5,109 bases of DNA from Bacteroidota bacterium. GTDB taxonomy: Bacteria; Bacteroidota; Bacteroidia; Chitinophagales; Saprospiraceae. The position numbers were made by a program, and so were the translations under genes. Every line of letters begins with the position of its first letter. The stretch's first letter is position 1. The notes under the pieces were generated by a model, which was not told where the DNA came from, made no database searches, and saw only the letters and a program-made list of their open reading frames with translations. This document shows, piece by piece, positions 1 to 5,109 of the stretch. Where the stretch lies: assembly GCA_029573365.1 (NCBI GenBank), contig JAKQGD010000354.1, positions 1-5,109 of the forward strand, in the 5' to 3' direction.

Positions 1-704
1 CCCGCTGTCATAATAAAAAAGTTGCCGCTCCACCATTGTATCAGCGACGATGGAAGCAGCCACTTGGCCTGTGACGCATGTTCATTGGCGAAAGCCCTTA
101 AATCCGCACTGAATTTAAGGCTTGGTCCGTATTGGAAGATCTGAAAGATTACTGCAGGAACGAAAGCTGCAGCCATGATGGCAGTGATGCCTGATGGCTC
201 AGGTTTAAGTGCATATACAGCTCCGAAAGCAACCAGATGACCCAGCCCCAGAAAAAAGGTTCCGCCTGTCAGTGGCCATAGCCTGCCAGAGGTCATAAAC
301 CACTTTCTGAAAAAATCAAAGGCCATAAATAGGATGCAATATAGTCCACCGGCCAAAATAAACATTGGCGAAAAGCCATACAAATGTGCCATTACCGGTA
401 TGGCTCCGCCTGTCAGCACAGATACTATAAGCGTGATTATGGCGAGTAACGCCAGATTAAAAGTCTTGTACCCTGAGTCCTGCGTTTTGCTGCTGCCTGT
501 CGTCTGTACAGGCTGGATAATTACGGCATATGATACACTCAGCAGCATGTATGAAACCAGTACCACACCGGCAAACTGACCAAATTTTTCTACTCCAGAC
601 ACTTTGGCCAAAACCAACGAGGTGACCAGTGTGATGCCGCTGAAAACCGATTGCTCCGCAAGAAATAGAAACTTTTCGTTTTTTATAAGGGACCGCAAAT
701 TCAT
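1..704 (-). CDS. Wzx-type polysaccharide flippase-like membrane protein (3' end outside window)
   Basis: This is an open frame of 234 complete codons running off the left edge, so the C-terminal part is missing. Its ATG (704-702) overlaps the TGA of the upstream wzc-like gene as ATGA, which fixes the start and suggests translational coupling. The product begins MNLRSLIKNEKFLFLAEQ and is strongly hydrophobic, with likely membrane segments near residues 12-32, 43-63, 84-106, 113-130, 146-165 and 174-190. A further segment starts near 223, after the motif QWWSGNFF. That layout fits the MOP/polysaccharide biosynthesis (Wzx, RfbX) exporters, which usually have 12-14 helices in roughly 400-500 residues and flip lipid-linked sugar units to the periplasmic face. 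The family call rests on topology, on the WWSGNFF-like motif and on the position next to wza/wzc-like genes; I see no catalytic signature. An O-antigen polymerase or another polytopic exporter is possible but less likely. Confidence 0.72.
   Translation of the reverse strand, partial: MNLRSLIKNEKFLFLAEQSVFSGITLVTSLVLAKVSGVEKFGQFAGVVLVSYMLLSVSYAVIIQPVQTTGSSKTQDSGYKTFNLALLAIITLIVSVLTGGAIPVMAHLYGFSPMFILAGGLYCILFMAFDFFRKWFMTSGRLWPLTGGTFFLGLGHLVAFGAVYALKPEPSGITAIMAAAFVPAVIFQIFQYGPSLKFSADLRAFANEHASQAKWLLPSSLIQWWSGNFFIMTA
92..123. repeat. Imperfect inverted repeat inside the flippase gene
   Basis: AAGCC-C-TTAAAT (92-103) pairs with ATTTAA-GGCTT (113-123) across a 9-base loop, leaving one bulged C at 97. 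This could form an 11-bp stem. It lies within codons of the flippase-like gene and has no T-run after it on either strand, so it is not a standard intrinsic terminator. It may be chance. Confidence 0.3.
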
Positions 705-2860
705 ATCAGTTCCTGAGTTTTGCCTTTGTTGCCGATTTTCTTTGTCACGGCCATGATACGCCTGAAGATGTTTGGCGAATAATTGGCTCGGTTAAGTACA
801 AAGTAAGGATTGATGACATTATATTCTGCGGCTGCCTTGTTGATTTCGGCAATGTCCTCAGCTGATGTTATTCTCGAGTCCGAAACAAAAAAATTGGCAT
901 CGGCGTACCTCAGAAATACAGGTGACAATTCGCCTTCCTTTATTTTTTCATTGCTCACAAGTACGTGATCATATTTGCTGAGCCATAAGTTTTTGAGATC
1001 CTCCATAGCTTCCGGCCTGTGGCCATTAAATACAGCTGAGAGGTCCTGGATGTGTATGTTTTGATGGTCTGTCGTGTATTTTTTGCCGAAATTGCCGTCT
1101 ACATCCACAATCAGTACTCTGTTGCCTGCAGAGGCCATGGCCCGGGCCATATGAGCCACCTGATAGCTGTGGTGTTCGTTGCCATGCAACGAGCTGAAAA
1201 CAGTCATTTTGCCACTCTTAACCACATCCCGGACCTGTAGATCTATCAGGTTTCGCCTGAAGAATGAGGCCGCCGTATTTTTGTTTTTAAAGTTTTCTGC
1301 CTTGTAGGCCACAGGGATGGTGCTCCGGGACTCTATGCCATCTTCATTGCGTATAGCCGGAAAAAACATTTCTTTAGCCGCCACGGCCGCAATGCCTAAA
1401 AACAGTCCGAGCAGCAATGATACGATGCGGATGATGGTTCGATTGGGCGAAACAGGGGTTTTTGAGATGGCCGCAGGGCTCAGTATCCTGTGGAAGGAGT
1501 ACTTGGCTTCCTTCGCTACATCGGCTTCTATTTTTTTGTTGTTGAGAAAAATGTATGAGTTTTGGTATAGGTCAAATTCCCGGTTCATAATGGTCAGAAG
1601 TTTTTCTTTTTCAGGCAGGCCGATAAACACTTTTTCTGCGTCGGCAATGTCGTTTTTGAGGTTGTTGTATTTGGTTTGGAGGTTTTTGCGGGTATTGCTG
1701 ATGCTCTCTTCAAGGTAGGTGGTATAATCAGTGATTTTGCTGTCTATGACCTTCACTCTGTCATCTTCAGGCGTGTATGTCAGCAAAAGCTGTTTTTTCT
1801 CTGACTGCAATTCCTTGATTTTTTTAATCATTTCTGTGGACAGCAGGTCTGTAAATGCCTCGAAATTAGGGGCCAGCTCCAGGAAGTTGTCCTTGCCGGA
1901 AGTGATGTACTGGTTGAGTTGGTCCATGGCCTCCAGATTCATCTTGAGGTTTGTTTCCTGTATCTTGAGTTGTGATATTTTACGCAGGTCCGTTTCTGTT
2001 TCCTGTCTCACATTGATGATGTTGTTTTTGTCGCGGTAGTTTTGTATTTGATTTTCGGACTTTTCGAGCCTGGAAGACATATCATTTATCTGTTTGTCCA
2101 GAAATTGTGAGGTTATGTCAGCTGACTGATACTTGATAGCTATGTAGTCACGGATGTAGTTTTCTGCCACAGCATTGACGATGGTGGCTGCCTTGGCGGG
2201 ATTGTTTGATTTGTACGAAATCCTAACCACAGGCACGTCTTTGTCCACAGGCGTTATATCCAGGCCTGCCTGTAATTCTGAAATGATACTTTCCCTGGCT
2301 TTGAGTTCGAATAGATATTTATCTTCGAGCTTCAGTTTTTTTTCTTTTTCTTCTGTTTTTCTGGAGACCATAATTTTGACCGTTCCCAGATCCACGGATT
2401 TATCAAGGTTTCCTTCGGACAGGGTACCATCGGGCATATACAGCGTAAGCCTGGAGGTGTCGTGTATAACCATTTCTATCTGCTTGCCATAAAGTGTGGT
2501 AGCGTCTCCTGAGACATCAATCCTTATAGGACTGTCGTCAAAAAGTTCTGTCTGTCGCAATTTTCCCTTGCGATACAGCGAATACCCGATACCCAGCTGG
2601 TCTATGACTTTGTCTATGATGACCTTGGATTTCATGACTTCGATTTCTGCCATAATCTTGGTTTCACTGGCAAATACGTCCAGATCCTTGAACAGGTTGT
2701 TGCCAGGTACACCTTCGTTGATGTCTGCCATCCTCATCTTGGCTGTGCTTTCGTACATGGGTACGGCATAGTTAAGATATTTGGAGGCCAGCCACAACGC
2801 CAGTGCTCCACATAGGATAATCAGAGGCAGGGTCGAAATGTAAGGTTTCAAAAAGCTCAT
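701..2860 (-). CDS. Wzc/GumC-type polysaccharide co-polymerase with degenerate BY-kinase-like domain
   Basis: The 719-residue product has the usual length and plan of a Wzc-type PCP-2a protein. A first membrane helix (about 9-29) is followed by a Wzz-like periplasmic domain (about 33-240) and a long coiled-coil region (about 250-415, with YTPEDDRVKVIDSKI at 362-376, a typical motif). A GNVR-like segment follows at about 420-460. A proline-rich stretch (P462, P469, P472) leads into the second helix (about 476-496). The cytoplasmic C-terminus (about 505-719) has the BY-kinase fold order, but Walker A is lost (SSLHGNEHHS, 556-565, no GK[ST]). The Walker A' aspartates survive (VLIVDVDGN, 582-590), Walker B is degraded (VLVSNE, 633-638), and the tail has no tyrosine cluster. 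Expected role: controlling polymer length and bridging to the Wza-type channel, probably without kinase activity. It starts at ATG 2860, 27 bp after the wza-like gene, and its stop overlaps the next start. Confidence 0.9.
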   Translation of the reverse strand: MSFLKPYISTLPLIILCGALALWLASKYLNYAVPMYESTAKMRMADINEGVPGNNLFKDLDVFASETKIMAEIEVMKSKVIIDKVIDQLGIGYSLYRKGKLRQTELFDDSPIRIDVSGDATTLYGKQIEMVIHDTSRLTLYMPDGTLSEGNLDKSVDLGTVKIMVSRKTEEKEKKLKLEDKYLFELKARESIISELQAGLDITPVDKDVPVVRISYKSNNPAKAATIVNAVAENYIRDYIAIKYQSADITSQFLDKQINDMSSRLEKSENQIQNYRDKNNIINVRQETETDLRKISQLKIQETNLKMNLEAMDQLNQYITSGKDNFLELAPNFEAFTDLLSTEMIKKIKELQSEKKQLLLTYTPEDDRVKVIDSKITDYTTYLEESISNTRKNLQTKYNNLKNDIADAEKVFIGLPEKEKLLTIMNREFDLYQNSYIFLNNKKIEADVAKEAKYSFHRILSPAAISKTPVSPNRTIIRIVSLLLGLFLGIAAVAAKEMFFPAIRNEDGIESRSTIPVAYKAENFKNKNTAASFFRRNLIDLQVRDVVKSGKMTVFSSLHGNEHHSYQVAHMARAMASAGNRVLIVDVDGNFGKKYTTDHQNIHIQDLSAVFNGHRPEAMEDLKNLWLSKYDHVLVSNEKIKEGELSPVFLRYADANFFVSDSRITSAEDIAEINKAAAEYNVINPYFVLNRANYSPNIFRRIMAVTKKIGNKGKTQELI
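2336..2350 (-). other. Homopolymer tract (A5-G-A8 on the coding strand) in the wzc-like gene
   Basis: On the plus strand T8 (2336-2343) is followed by C and T5 (2345-2349). The coding strand therefore reads A5-G-A8 within lysine/glutamate codons near residues 171-176 of the wzc-like product. The frame is open through it. An A8 run is prone to slippage and contains an A-AAA-AAA heptamer, so it is a possible phase-variation or frameshift site, but nothing else supports this. Confidence 0.35.
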
Positions 2861-2887
2861 GTTGTCTGCGGGTTTTATTTTTGGTTT

Positions 2888-3640
2888 TTAGAATGCTCCG
2901 AGAAGGATGGCTGCTGCCGTCGCCGACGAAGCAAATGGTATGATGGTGGATATACGTTTGTCAAAATCCTTGTGCTTTTTAGAAGGTGCTATCACCACAT
3001 CTCCCGGATGCAGCTGCAGGTTTGATGAGGATATGTCCCCATTGGTCGTAAGGTCGATTTTTGCTACCTTCACTTTGCCGTCGGCATCGTTTCTTAATAC
3101 CCTGATTTTTTTAAGATCAGCGTAAAACTCAAATCCTCCGACCTTCGCCACCATTTCGAGCAGTGTGTTGTTGTCCTTGTCTACATGTATGACCGCAGGA
3201 TTTCTGAACTCTCCCAGCAGCGTGATTTCTTTATTCATGACCTTGACATCGACTATGGGATTTTGCACCCACTTTGCTGCCAGCGTCCTGATGGAATCTT
3301 TGAGTTGTGGTACCGTCATGCCGGTGACTTTCATTTCGCCGACTCTGGGCACCGATATTTCGCCGCGGGAGTCTACGAGCAGCCACTTGCCATATACTTC
3401 ATTGGAGTTGTAGATACCGTACACTGAGCCTATGCTCATGTCTTCCTGTCCCCACACAGAGATGTTGACCTTATCATCAACTCTTATTTTGTGTTCGTAC
3501 CCTGGGTCATAAGCAAATATGGGGTCTGCGGTTTGTGGCTTGATCACTTCTTTGGTGACAGAAAACAGGTTTTGGGTTTTGCACGACATCATGGTCAGTG
3601 CTATAAAAGTGGCAAATAAACAGGTTTTTACGTGTTTCAT
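2888..3640 (-). CDS. Wza-type outer-membrane polysaccharide export lipoprotein (SLBB domain)
   Basis: The 250-residue product begins with a lipoprotein signal: MKHVK, a hydrophobic stretch (7-18) and C20 in the sequence TMMSC, a slightly loose lipobox. A polysaccharide biosynthesis/export domain covers about 46-135 (YEHKIRVDDKVNISVWGQ, then VDSRGEISVPRVGEMKVTGMT). One SLBB-like domain follows at about 137-217 (ITLLGEFRNPAVIHV, then LHPGDVVIAP). The last 20 or so residues (about 230-250, STIIPFASSATAAAILLGAF) are hydrophobic to amphipathic. In Wza the C-terminal helix lines the outer-membrane pore, so this tail may do the same. It is shorter than E. coli Wza (about 380 residues), having one SLBB-like unit, as is common in Bacteroidota. 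Expected role: the outer-membrane exit for the polymer, docking on the adjacent Wzc-type protein. It starts 20 bp after the response-regulator stop; no Shine-Dalgarno sequence is visible. Confidence 0.9.
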   Translation of the reverse strand: MKHVKTCLFATFIALTMMSCKTQNLFSVTKEVIKPQTADPIFAYDPGYEHKIRVDDKVNISVWGQEDMSIGSVYGIYNSNEVYGKWLLVDSRGEISVPRVGEMKVTGMTVPQLKDSIRTLAAKWVQNPIVDVKVMNKEITLLGEFRNPAVIHVDKDNNTLLEMVAKVGGFEFYADLKKIRVLRNDADGKVKVAKIDLTTNGDISSSNLQLHPGDVVIAPSKKHKDFDKRISTIIPFASSATAAAILLGAF

Positions 3641-3660
3641 GTCTTTACGGGGTATGCGGG

Positions 3661-4098
3661 TCAGATAAATACACTGGTGAGTTTTCTCAACAGCGAAGGC
3701 CTCTTTTTTCTGAGGCTTTCCTCTATGGCTTCTATCTTGGTGAGGGCTTTAAGGATTTCTTGTTCGGCATTTTCGTTTTTGATTACATAATCCAGGGCTC
3801 CGTATCTTAGGGTATCGAGGGCCATCTTCATGTCATCCTGACCTGAAACCATGATGATGTAGACATCCGGCAATACCCGTTTGATTTTTTTAAGTACCTC
3901 AAAACCGTTGAGGATTTCCATTTGGATATCCAGCAGGATGACCTTGGGCTGGTGATGCAGTTCATTGAGGGCCTCCACACCGGAGGGAAAAATAGTCACA
4001 TCCTGGTATCCCTTTTGACTGATGATTTTTTTGAAAAGATTGGCAGTAAACAAATCGTCGTCTACAATAAAACATTTCATTTGCTGATTGTGCTTCAT
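3661..4098 (-). CDS. Single-domain response regulator (CheY-like receiver)
   Basis: From ATG 4098 the product is 145 residues: MKHNQQMKCFIVDDD, a full receiver domain, then a basic tail. Conserved positions are the acidic pocket D13-D14, the phospho-acceptor D57 (VILLDIQM), the switch S85 (MVSGQ) and lysine K107 (YVIKNE). The usual KP is KN here. No DNA-binding or enzymatic output domain follows; the last 20 or so residues are helical and basic (RKKRPSLLRKL). It probably acts by protein-protein contact, as CheY-type proteins do. The frame extends to a TTG at 4119, which I reject as too close to the putative promoter. ATG 4080 (MKCFIVDDD, 139 residues) is an equally plausible start; 4098 was preferred for the A/T-rich stretch before it. 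First gene of the operon, 20 bp from the wza-like gene, suggesting control of polysaccharide export. No histidine kinase is in the window. Confidence 0.88.
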   Translation of the reverse strand: MKHNQQMKCFIVDDDLFTANLFKKIISQKGYQDVTIFPSGVEALNELHHQPKVILLDIQMEILNGFEVLKKIKRVLPDVYIIMVSGQDDMKMALDTLRYGALDYVIKNENAEQEILKALTKIEAIEESLRKKRPSLLRKLTSVFI

Positions 4099-4120
4099 GT
4101 TTAAAATTTTATATGACAAT

Positions 4121-4144
4121 CAATGTTCCAATGCCGTGCCAATG
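4121..4144. repeat. Three CAATG direct repeats
   Basis: CAATG occurs at 4121-4125, 4129-4133 and 4140-4144. The last two are in the longer copies CCAATG (4128-4133 and 4139-4144), 11 bp apart, about one helical turn. This spacing suits a protein binding one face of DNA, but the repeats are short and overlap the sigma-54-like element. Confidence 0.3.
4126..4142 (-). promoter_or_regulatory. Candidate sigma-54 (-24/-12) promoter
   Basis: On the minus strand TTGGCACG (4142-4135) matches the -24 element exactly and is followed, at the right distance, by TGGAA (4130-4126) where TTGCA is expected. The -12 GC is GA, so the match is imperfect. Transcription would start near 4115, leaving a leader of about 17 nt before ATG 4098. 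I see no clear Bacteroidota-type -33/-7 pair at a better position; TATTTATG (4153-4146) resembles the -7 element TAnnTTTG but lacks a -33 partner. Confidence 0.25.
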
Positions 4145-4149
4145 ACATA

Positions 4150-4162
4150 AATATCAGATATT
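4150..4162. promoter_or_regulatory. Perfect palindrome, possible operator
   Basis: AATATC-A-GATATT is a perfect inverted repeat of 6-bp arms around one base. It lies 8 bp upstream of the sigma-54-like -24 element of the operon and could be a dimeric regulator site. The function is inferred from position and symmetry only. Confidence 0.3.
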
Positions 4163-4194
4163 CAGCATTTTATATCACACTCCGACACTGCCTT

Positions 4195-4211
4195 ATTCCA
4201 GATTATGGAAT
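4195..4211. promoter_or_regulatory. Inverted repeat ATTCCA-N5-TGGAAT
   Basis: Perfect 6-bp arms surround GATTA. A third TGGAAT copy lies at 4226-4231, and a TTCCA at 4126-4130 falls in the sigma-54-like element. The short stem without a T-run argues against a terminator; a binding site about 100 bp upstream of the operon start is possible. Confidence 0.25.
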
Positions 4212-4271
4212 CAAATCCTGATTTTTGGAATGCTCGTTTCGGGGTGTTTATCCACGGATCTGCCCCCCTCT

Positions 4272-4763
4272 TCAAGGCTGCATCGGGTATACAATGGTCT
4301 TAGTCAGCTCGTCGATCATAACAATCATGTTAAGGTTTTCGTCAAACTCAGCACTGAATACAAAGGGGGTGCCGGCAGCTACATATTGGTAGATATACCG
4401 GTCGGTGGGTGGAGTATCGACAGTGGTAAGTGCTTCATTGTCTATCCAGAAAAACTCACCTTCATCACAGGCTGGCGGGTCAAACATCTCCGTGTCGGCC
4501 ACATAGATGTAACTGATCCAGTTGTAGTCAGTAGGTGACGTTTATGTCAGAACACCACAAAATGTTGGATTTGATATGATCATCCCCGTTTCTTCTCTGA
4601 TTTCCCTGACCAAAGCATCAGCAGGTTTTTCGTGGGGGTCTATCTTGCCGCCGGGAGGTACGTACTTTCCTTGATTGGGTTGTTTTGCCCTCCTAAGCAA
4701 TAAAAATCTGCCTCCTGACCGCATCAGACAAAATACTGCCGCCTTCTTGAGCCCTCCGGACAT
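4272..4763 (-). pseudogene. Nudix hydrolase (MutT-like), interrupted by one in-frame TAA
   Basis: A single frame of 164 codons from ATG 4763 to TGA 4274-4272 encodes a Nudix protein of the usual single-domain length (about 160 residues), except that codon 74 (4544-4542) is TAA. Residues 1-73 hold the N-terminal strands and a complete Nudix box, G39-x5-E45-x7-R53-E54-I-x-E57-E58-x-G60-M61, whose glutamates bind the catalytic metal. Codons 75-163 encode the rest of the fold (YNWISYIYVAD, then DEGEFFWID), with no frameshift and no decay visible. Related proteins hydrolyse nucleoside diphosphate derivatives such as 8-oxo-dGTP; the exact substrate cannot be read from the sequence. GAA to TAA, one base, would explain the break, and a glutamate is expected there by family resemblance. 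It may be a recent pseudogene, a sequencing error, or a stop that is read through. It is divergent from the dioxygenase gene. Confidence 0.8.
4542..4763 (-). CDS. N-terminal Nudix fragment (73 residues before the premature stop)
   Basis: This is the part that would be translated if the TAA at 4544-4542 is real. It carries the full Nudix box but lacks the second half of the alpha/beta/alpha fold, so a stable active enzyme is unlikely. The downstream half could in principle restart at GTG 4502, giving 76 residues, but nothing supports a real start there. A TATCTTTA sequence (4787-4780) resembles the Bacteroidota -7 promoter element 17 bp before the ATG, without a recognisable -33 partner at normal spacing. 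Confidence 0.45.
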   Translation of the reverse strand: MSGGLKKAAVFCLMRSGGRFLLLRRAKQPNQGKYVPPGGKIDPHEKPADALVREIREETGMIISNPTFCGVLT

Positions 4764-4803
4764 CCCCGATTATTTTCTGTAAAGATAATACCGATTCCGG
4801 ATT

Positions 4804-4812
4804 TTATCCACA
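4804..4812 (+). promoter_or_regulatory. Perfect DnaA-box-like 9-mer
   Basis: TTATCCACA is identical to the consensus DnaA box (TTATNCACA). It sits in the divergent intergenic region, with a one-mismatch copy 56 bp downstream in the same orientation. Whether DnaA binds here is inferred. Confidence 0.35.
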
Positions 4813-4859
4813 CCACTGATCAAAAGGACCCTCCCCAACATTTGCGGCGTAAGCAGTGT

Positions 4860-4868
4860 TTATCCATA
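4860..4868 (+). promoter_or_regulatory. One-mismatch DnaA-box-like 9-mer
   Basis: TTATCCATA differs from the DnaA consensus at one position. It is embedded in GTGTTTATCCA (4856-4866), an 11-mer also present at 4244-4254 on the other side of the Nudix gene, where it gives TTATCCACG (4248-4256). Confidence 0.22.
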
Positions 4869-4894
4869 AATCACCCATTTACCCAATAATATAC

Positions 4895-5109
4895 ATGGAC
4901 CGCAAAACCTTCCTTCAGTCCCTCAGTGTTGGGACCATTATCGCCGGGGCCACCGGCCTGAGTGCCCTCGAAAAGTTGGCAGATGCTGTCCCTTCATCAC
5001 CGGTTATGCCAGTACTTTTTCTCGGCCATGGCAGCCCCATGAATGCCATCGAACTGAATGAGTTTTCTTCAGGATGGCGGGCAGTCGGCAAATCACTGCC
5101 GGTGCCAGT
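4895..5109 (+). CDS. ygiD: 4,5-DOPA extradiol dioxygenase-like protein, LigB superfamily (3' end outside window)
   Basis: Seventy-one complete codons are visible before the window ends; family members are about 260-270 residues. After an N-terminal extension the mature start is recognisable as MPVLFLGHGSPMN (38-50) followed by a segment ending WRAVGKSLPVP (61-71), the signature opening of YgiD-type extradiol dioxygenases. H45 of GHGSPMN is the expected first metal-ligand histidine; the other ligands are outside the window. The family opens the ring of catechols such as L-DOPA; the natural substrate here is unknown. The extension (1-32) has a DRKTFLQS start, a hydrophobic stretch (about 10-25) and small residues. 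It resembles a Tat signal or membrane anchor, but with RK instead of RR. ATG 4895 is the start that includes this extension; ATG at codon 38 would give a protein like the cytosolic E. coli form. Transcription is divergent from the Nudix gene. Confidence 0.85.
   Translation, partial: MDRKTFLQSLSVGTIIAGATGLSALEKLADAVPSSPVMPVLFLGHGSPMNAIELNEFSSGWRAVGKSLPVP

Larger units (their letters stand above)
4099..4271. promoter_or_regulatory. Leader region upstream of the polysaccharide operon
   Basis: This 173-bp non-coding stretch lies between the end of the broken Nudix gene and the first ATG of the operon. It is A/T-rich near the operon and holds a sigma-54-like element, a perfect 13-bp palindrome, a second inverted repeat and three CAATG copies. 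No hairpin followed by a T-run is visible, so no intrinsic terminator separates the Nudix gene from the operon. The operon promoter is inferred to lie here. Confidence 0.5.
4764..4894. promoter_or_regulatory. Divergent intergenic region between Nudix gene and dioxygenase gene
   Basis: These 131 bp must carry the promoters of both flanking genes. Visible elements are a weak -7-like TATCTTTA for the Nudix gene (minus strand, 4787-4780), a TTTG at 4841-4844 that could be a -33 element for the dioxygenase gene without a good -7 partner, and two DnaA-box-like 9-mers. No terminator hairpin is seen. Confidence 0.4.

Noticed and set aside
334..579. Plus-strand ORF of 81 residues
   Set aside because: It lies opposite the flippase-like frame, which has coherent membrane segments and an ATGA start overlap.
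1317..1718. Plus-strand ORF of 133 residues
   Set aside because: It is antisense to the wzc-like gene, whose full-length frame is well supported; low-complexity, serine-rich product with no recognisable domain.
3165..3427. Two overlapping plus-strand ORFs of about 80 residues
   Set aside because: Both are shadows of the wza-like gene with its clear export and SLBB domains.
4099..4119. TTG start extending the response regulator by seven residues
   Set aside because: The added residues are not part of the receiver fold, TTG is a rare start, and the putative transcription start would lie at or inside it.
4195..4211. Inverted repeat as terminator of the Nudix gene
   Set aside because: The stem is only 6 bp, A/T-rich, and not followed by a T-run on the minus strand.
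4230..4538. Plus-strand ORF of 102 residues with a lipoprotein-like start (MLVSGC)
   Set aside because: It is antisense to the C-terminal half of the Nudix gene, whose protein sequence is clearly family-like; the lipobox resemblance is chance.
4804..4868. Chromosomal replication origin
   Set aside because: Only two or three DnaA-like boxes, no clear A/T-rich unwinding repeats, and no dnaA, dnaN or similar gene nearby.

Overview
The window looks like chromosomal DNA from a member of the Bacteroidota. This rests on protein style (a short Wza-type lipoprotein, a Wzc-type protein, and an extradiol dioxygenase with an N-terminal extension), on a middling base composition, and on the absence of Shine-Dalgarno sequences before any of the start codons. 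I cannot place it to genus; a Saprospiria-like lineage is only a guess.

Positions 1-4098 are a tightly packed minus-strand operon for making or exporting a surface polysaccharide. Read in the direction of transcription it holds: a single-domain response regulator (4098-3661); a Wza-type outer-membrane polysaccharide export lipoprotein (3640-2888); a Wzc-type inner-membrane co-polymerase with a C-terminal BY-kinase-like domain (2860-701); and a polytopic membrane protein of the Wzx/flippase type (704 to beyond position 1). The gaps are 20 bp, 27 bp and a 4-bp ATGA overlap, so co-transcription and translational coupling are likely. The flippase would move lipid-linked repeat units across the inner membrane, the Wzc-type protein would control polymerisation and bridge the periplasm, and the Wza-type protein would form the outer-membrane exit. 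The receiver protein probably gives phosphorylation-dependent control.

Positions 4099-4271 are a non-coding leader upstream of the operon. It holds a sigma-54-like sequence, a perfect 13-bp palindrome, a second inverted repeat and three spaced CAATG repeats. Positions 4272-4763 are a minus-strand Nudix hydrolase gene (MutT / 8-oxo-dGTP diphosphatase-like) broken by one in-frame TAA at codon 74; both halves are otherwise intact and in the same frame. Positions 4764-4894 are a divergent intergenic region with one perfect and one near-perfect DnaA-box-like 9-mer. At 4895 a plus-strand gene begins for a 4,5-DOPA extradiol dioxygenase-like protein (YgiD, LigB superfamily), cut by the window end.

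The observations most worth following are the nonsense codon in the Nudix gene, the loss of the catalytic motifs in the BY-kinase-like domain, and the stand-alone receiver leading the export operon. I saw no RNA genes, insertion sequences or CRISPR arrays, and no convincing new biological system.
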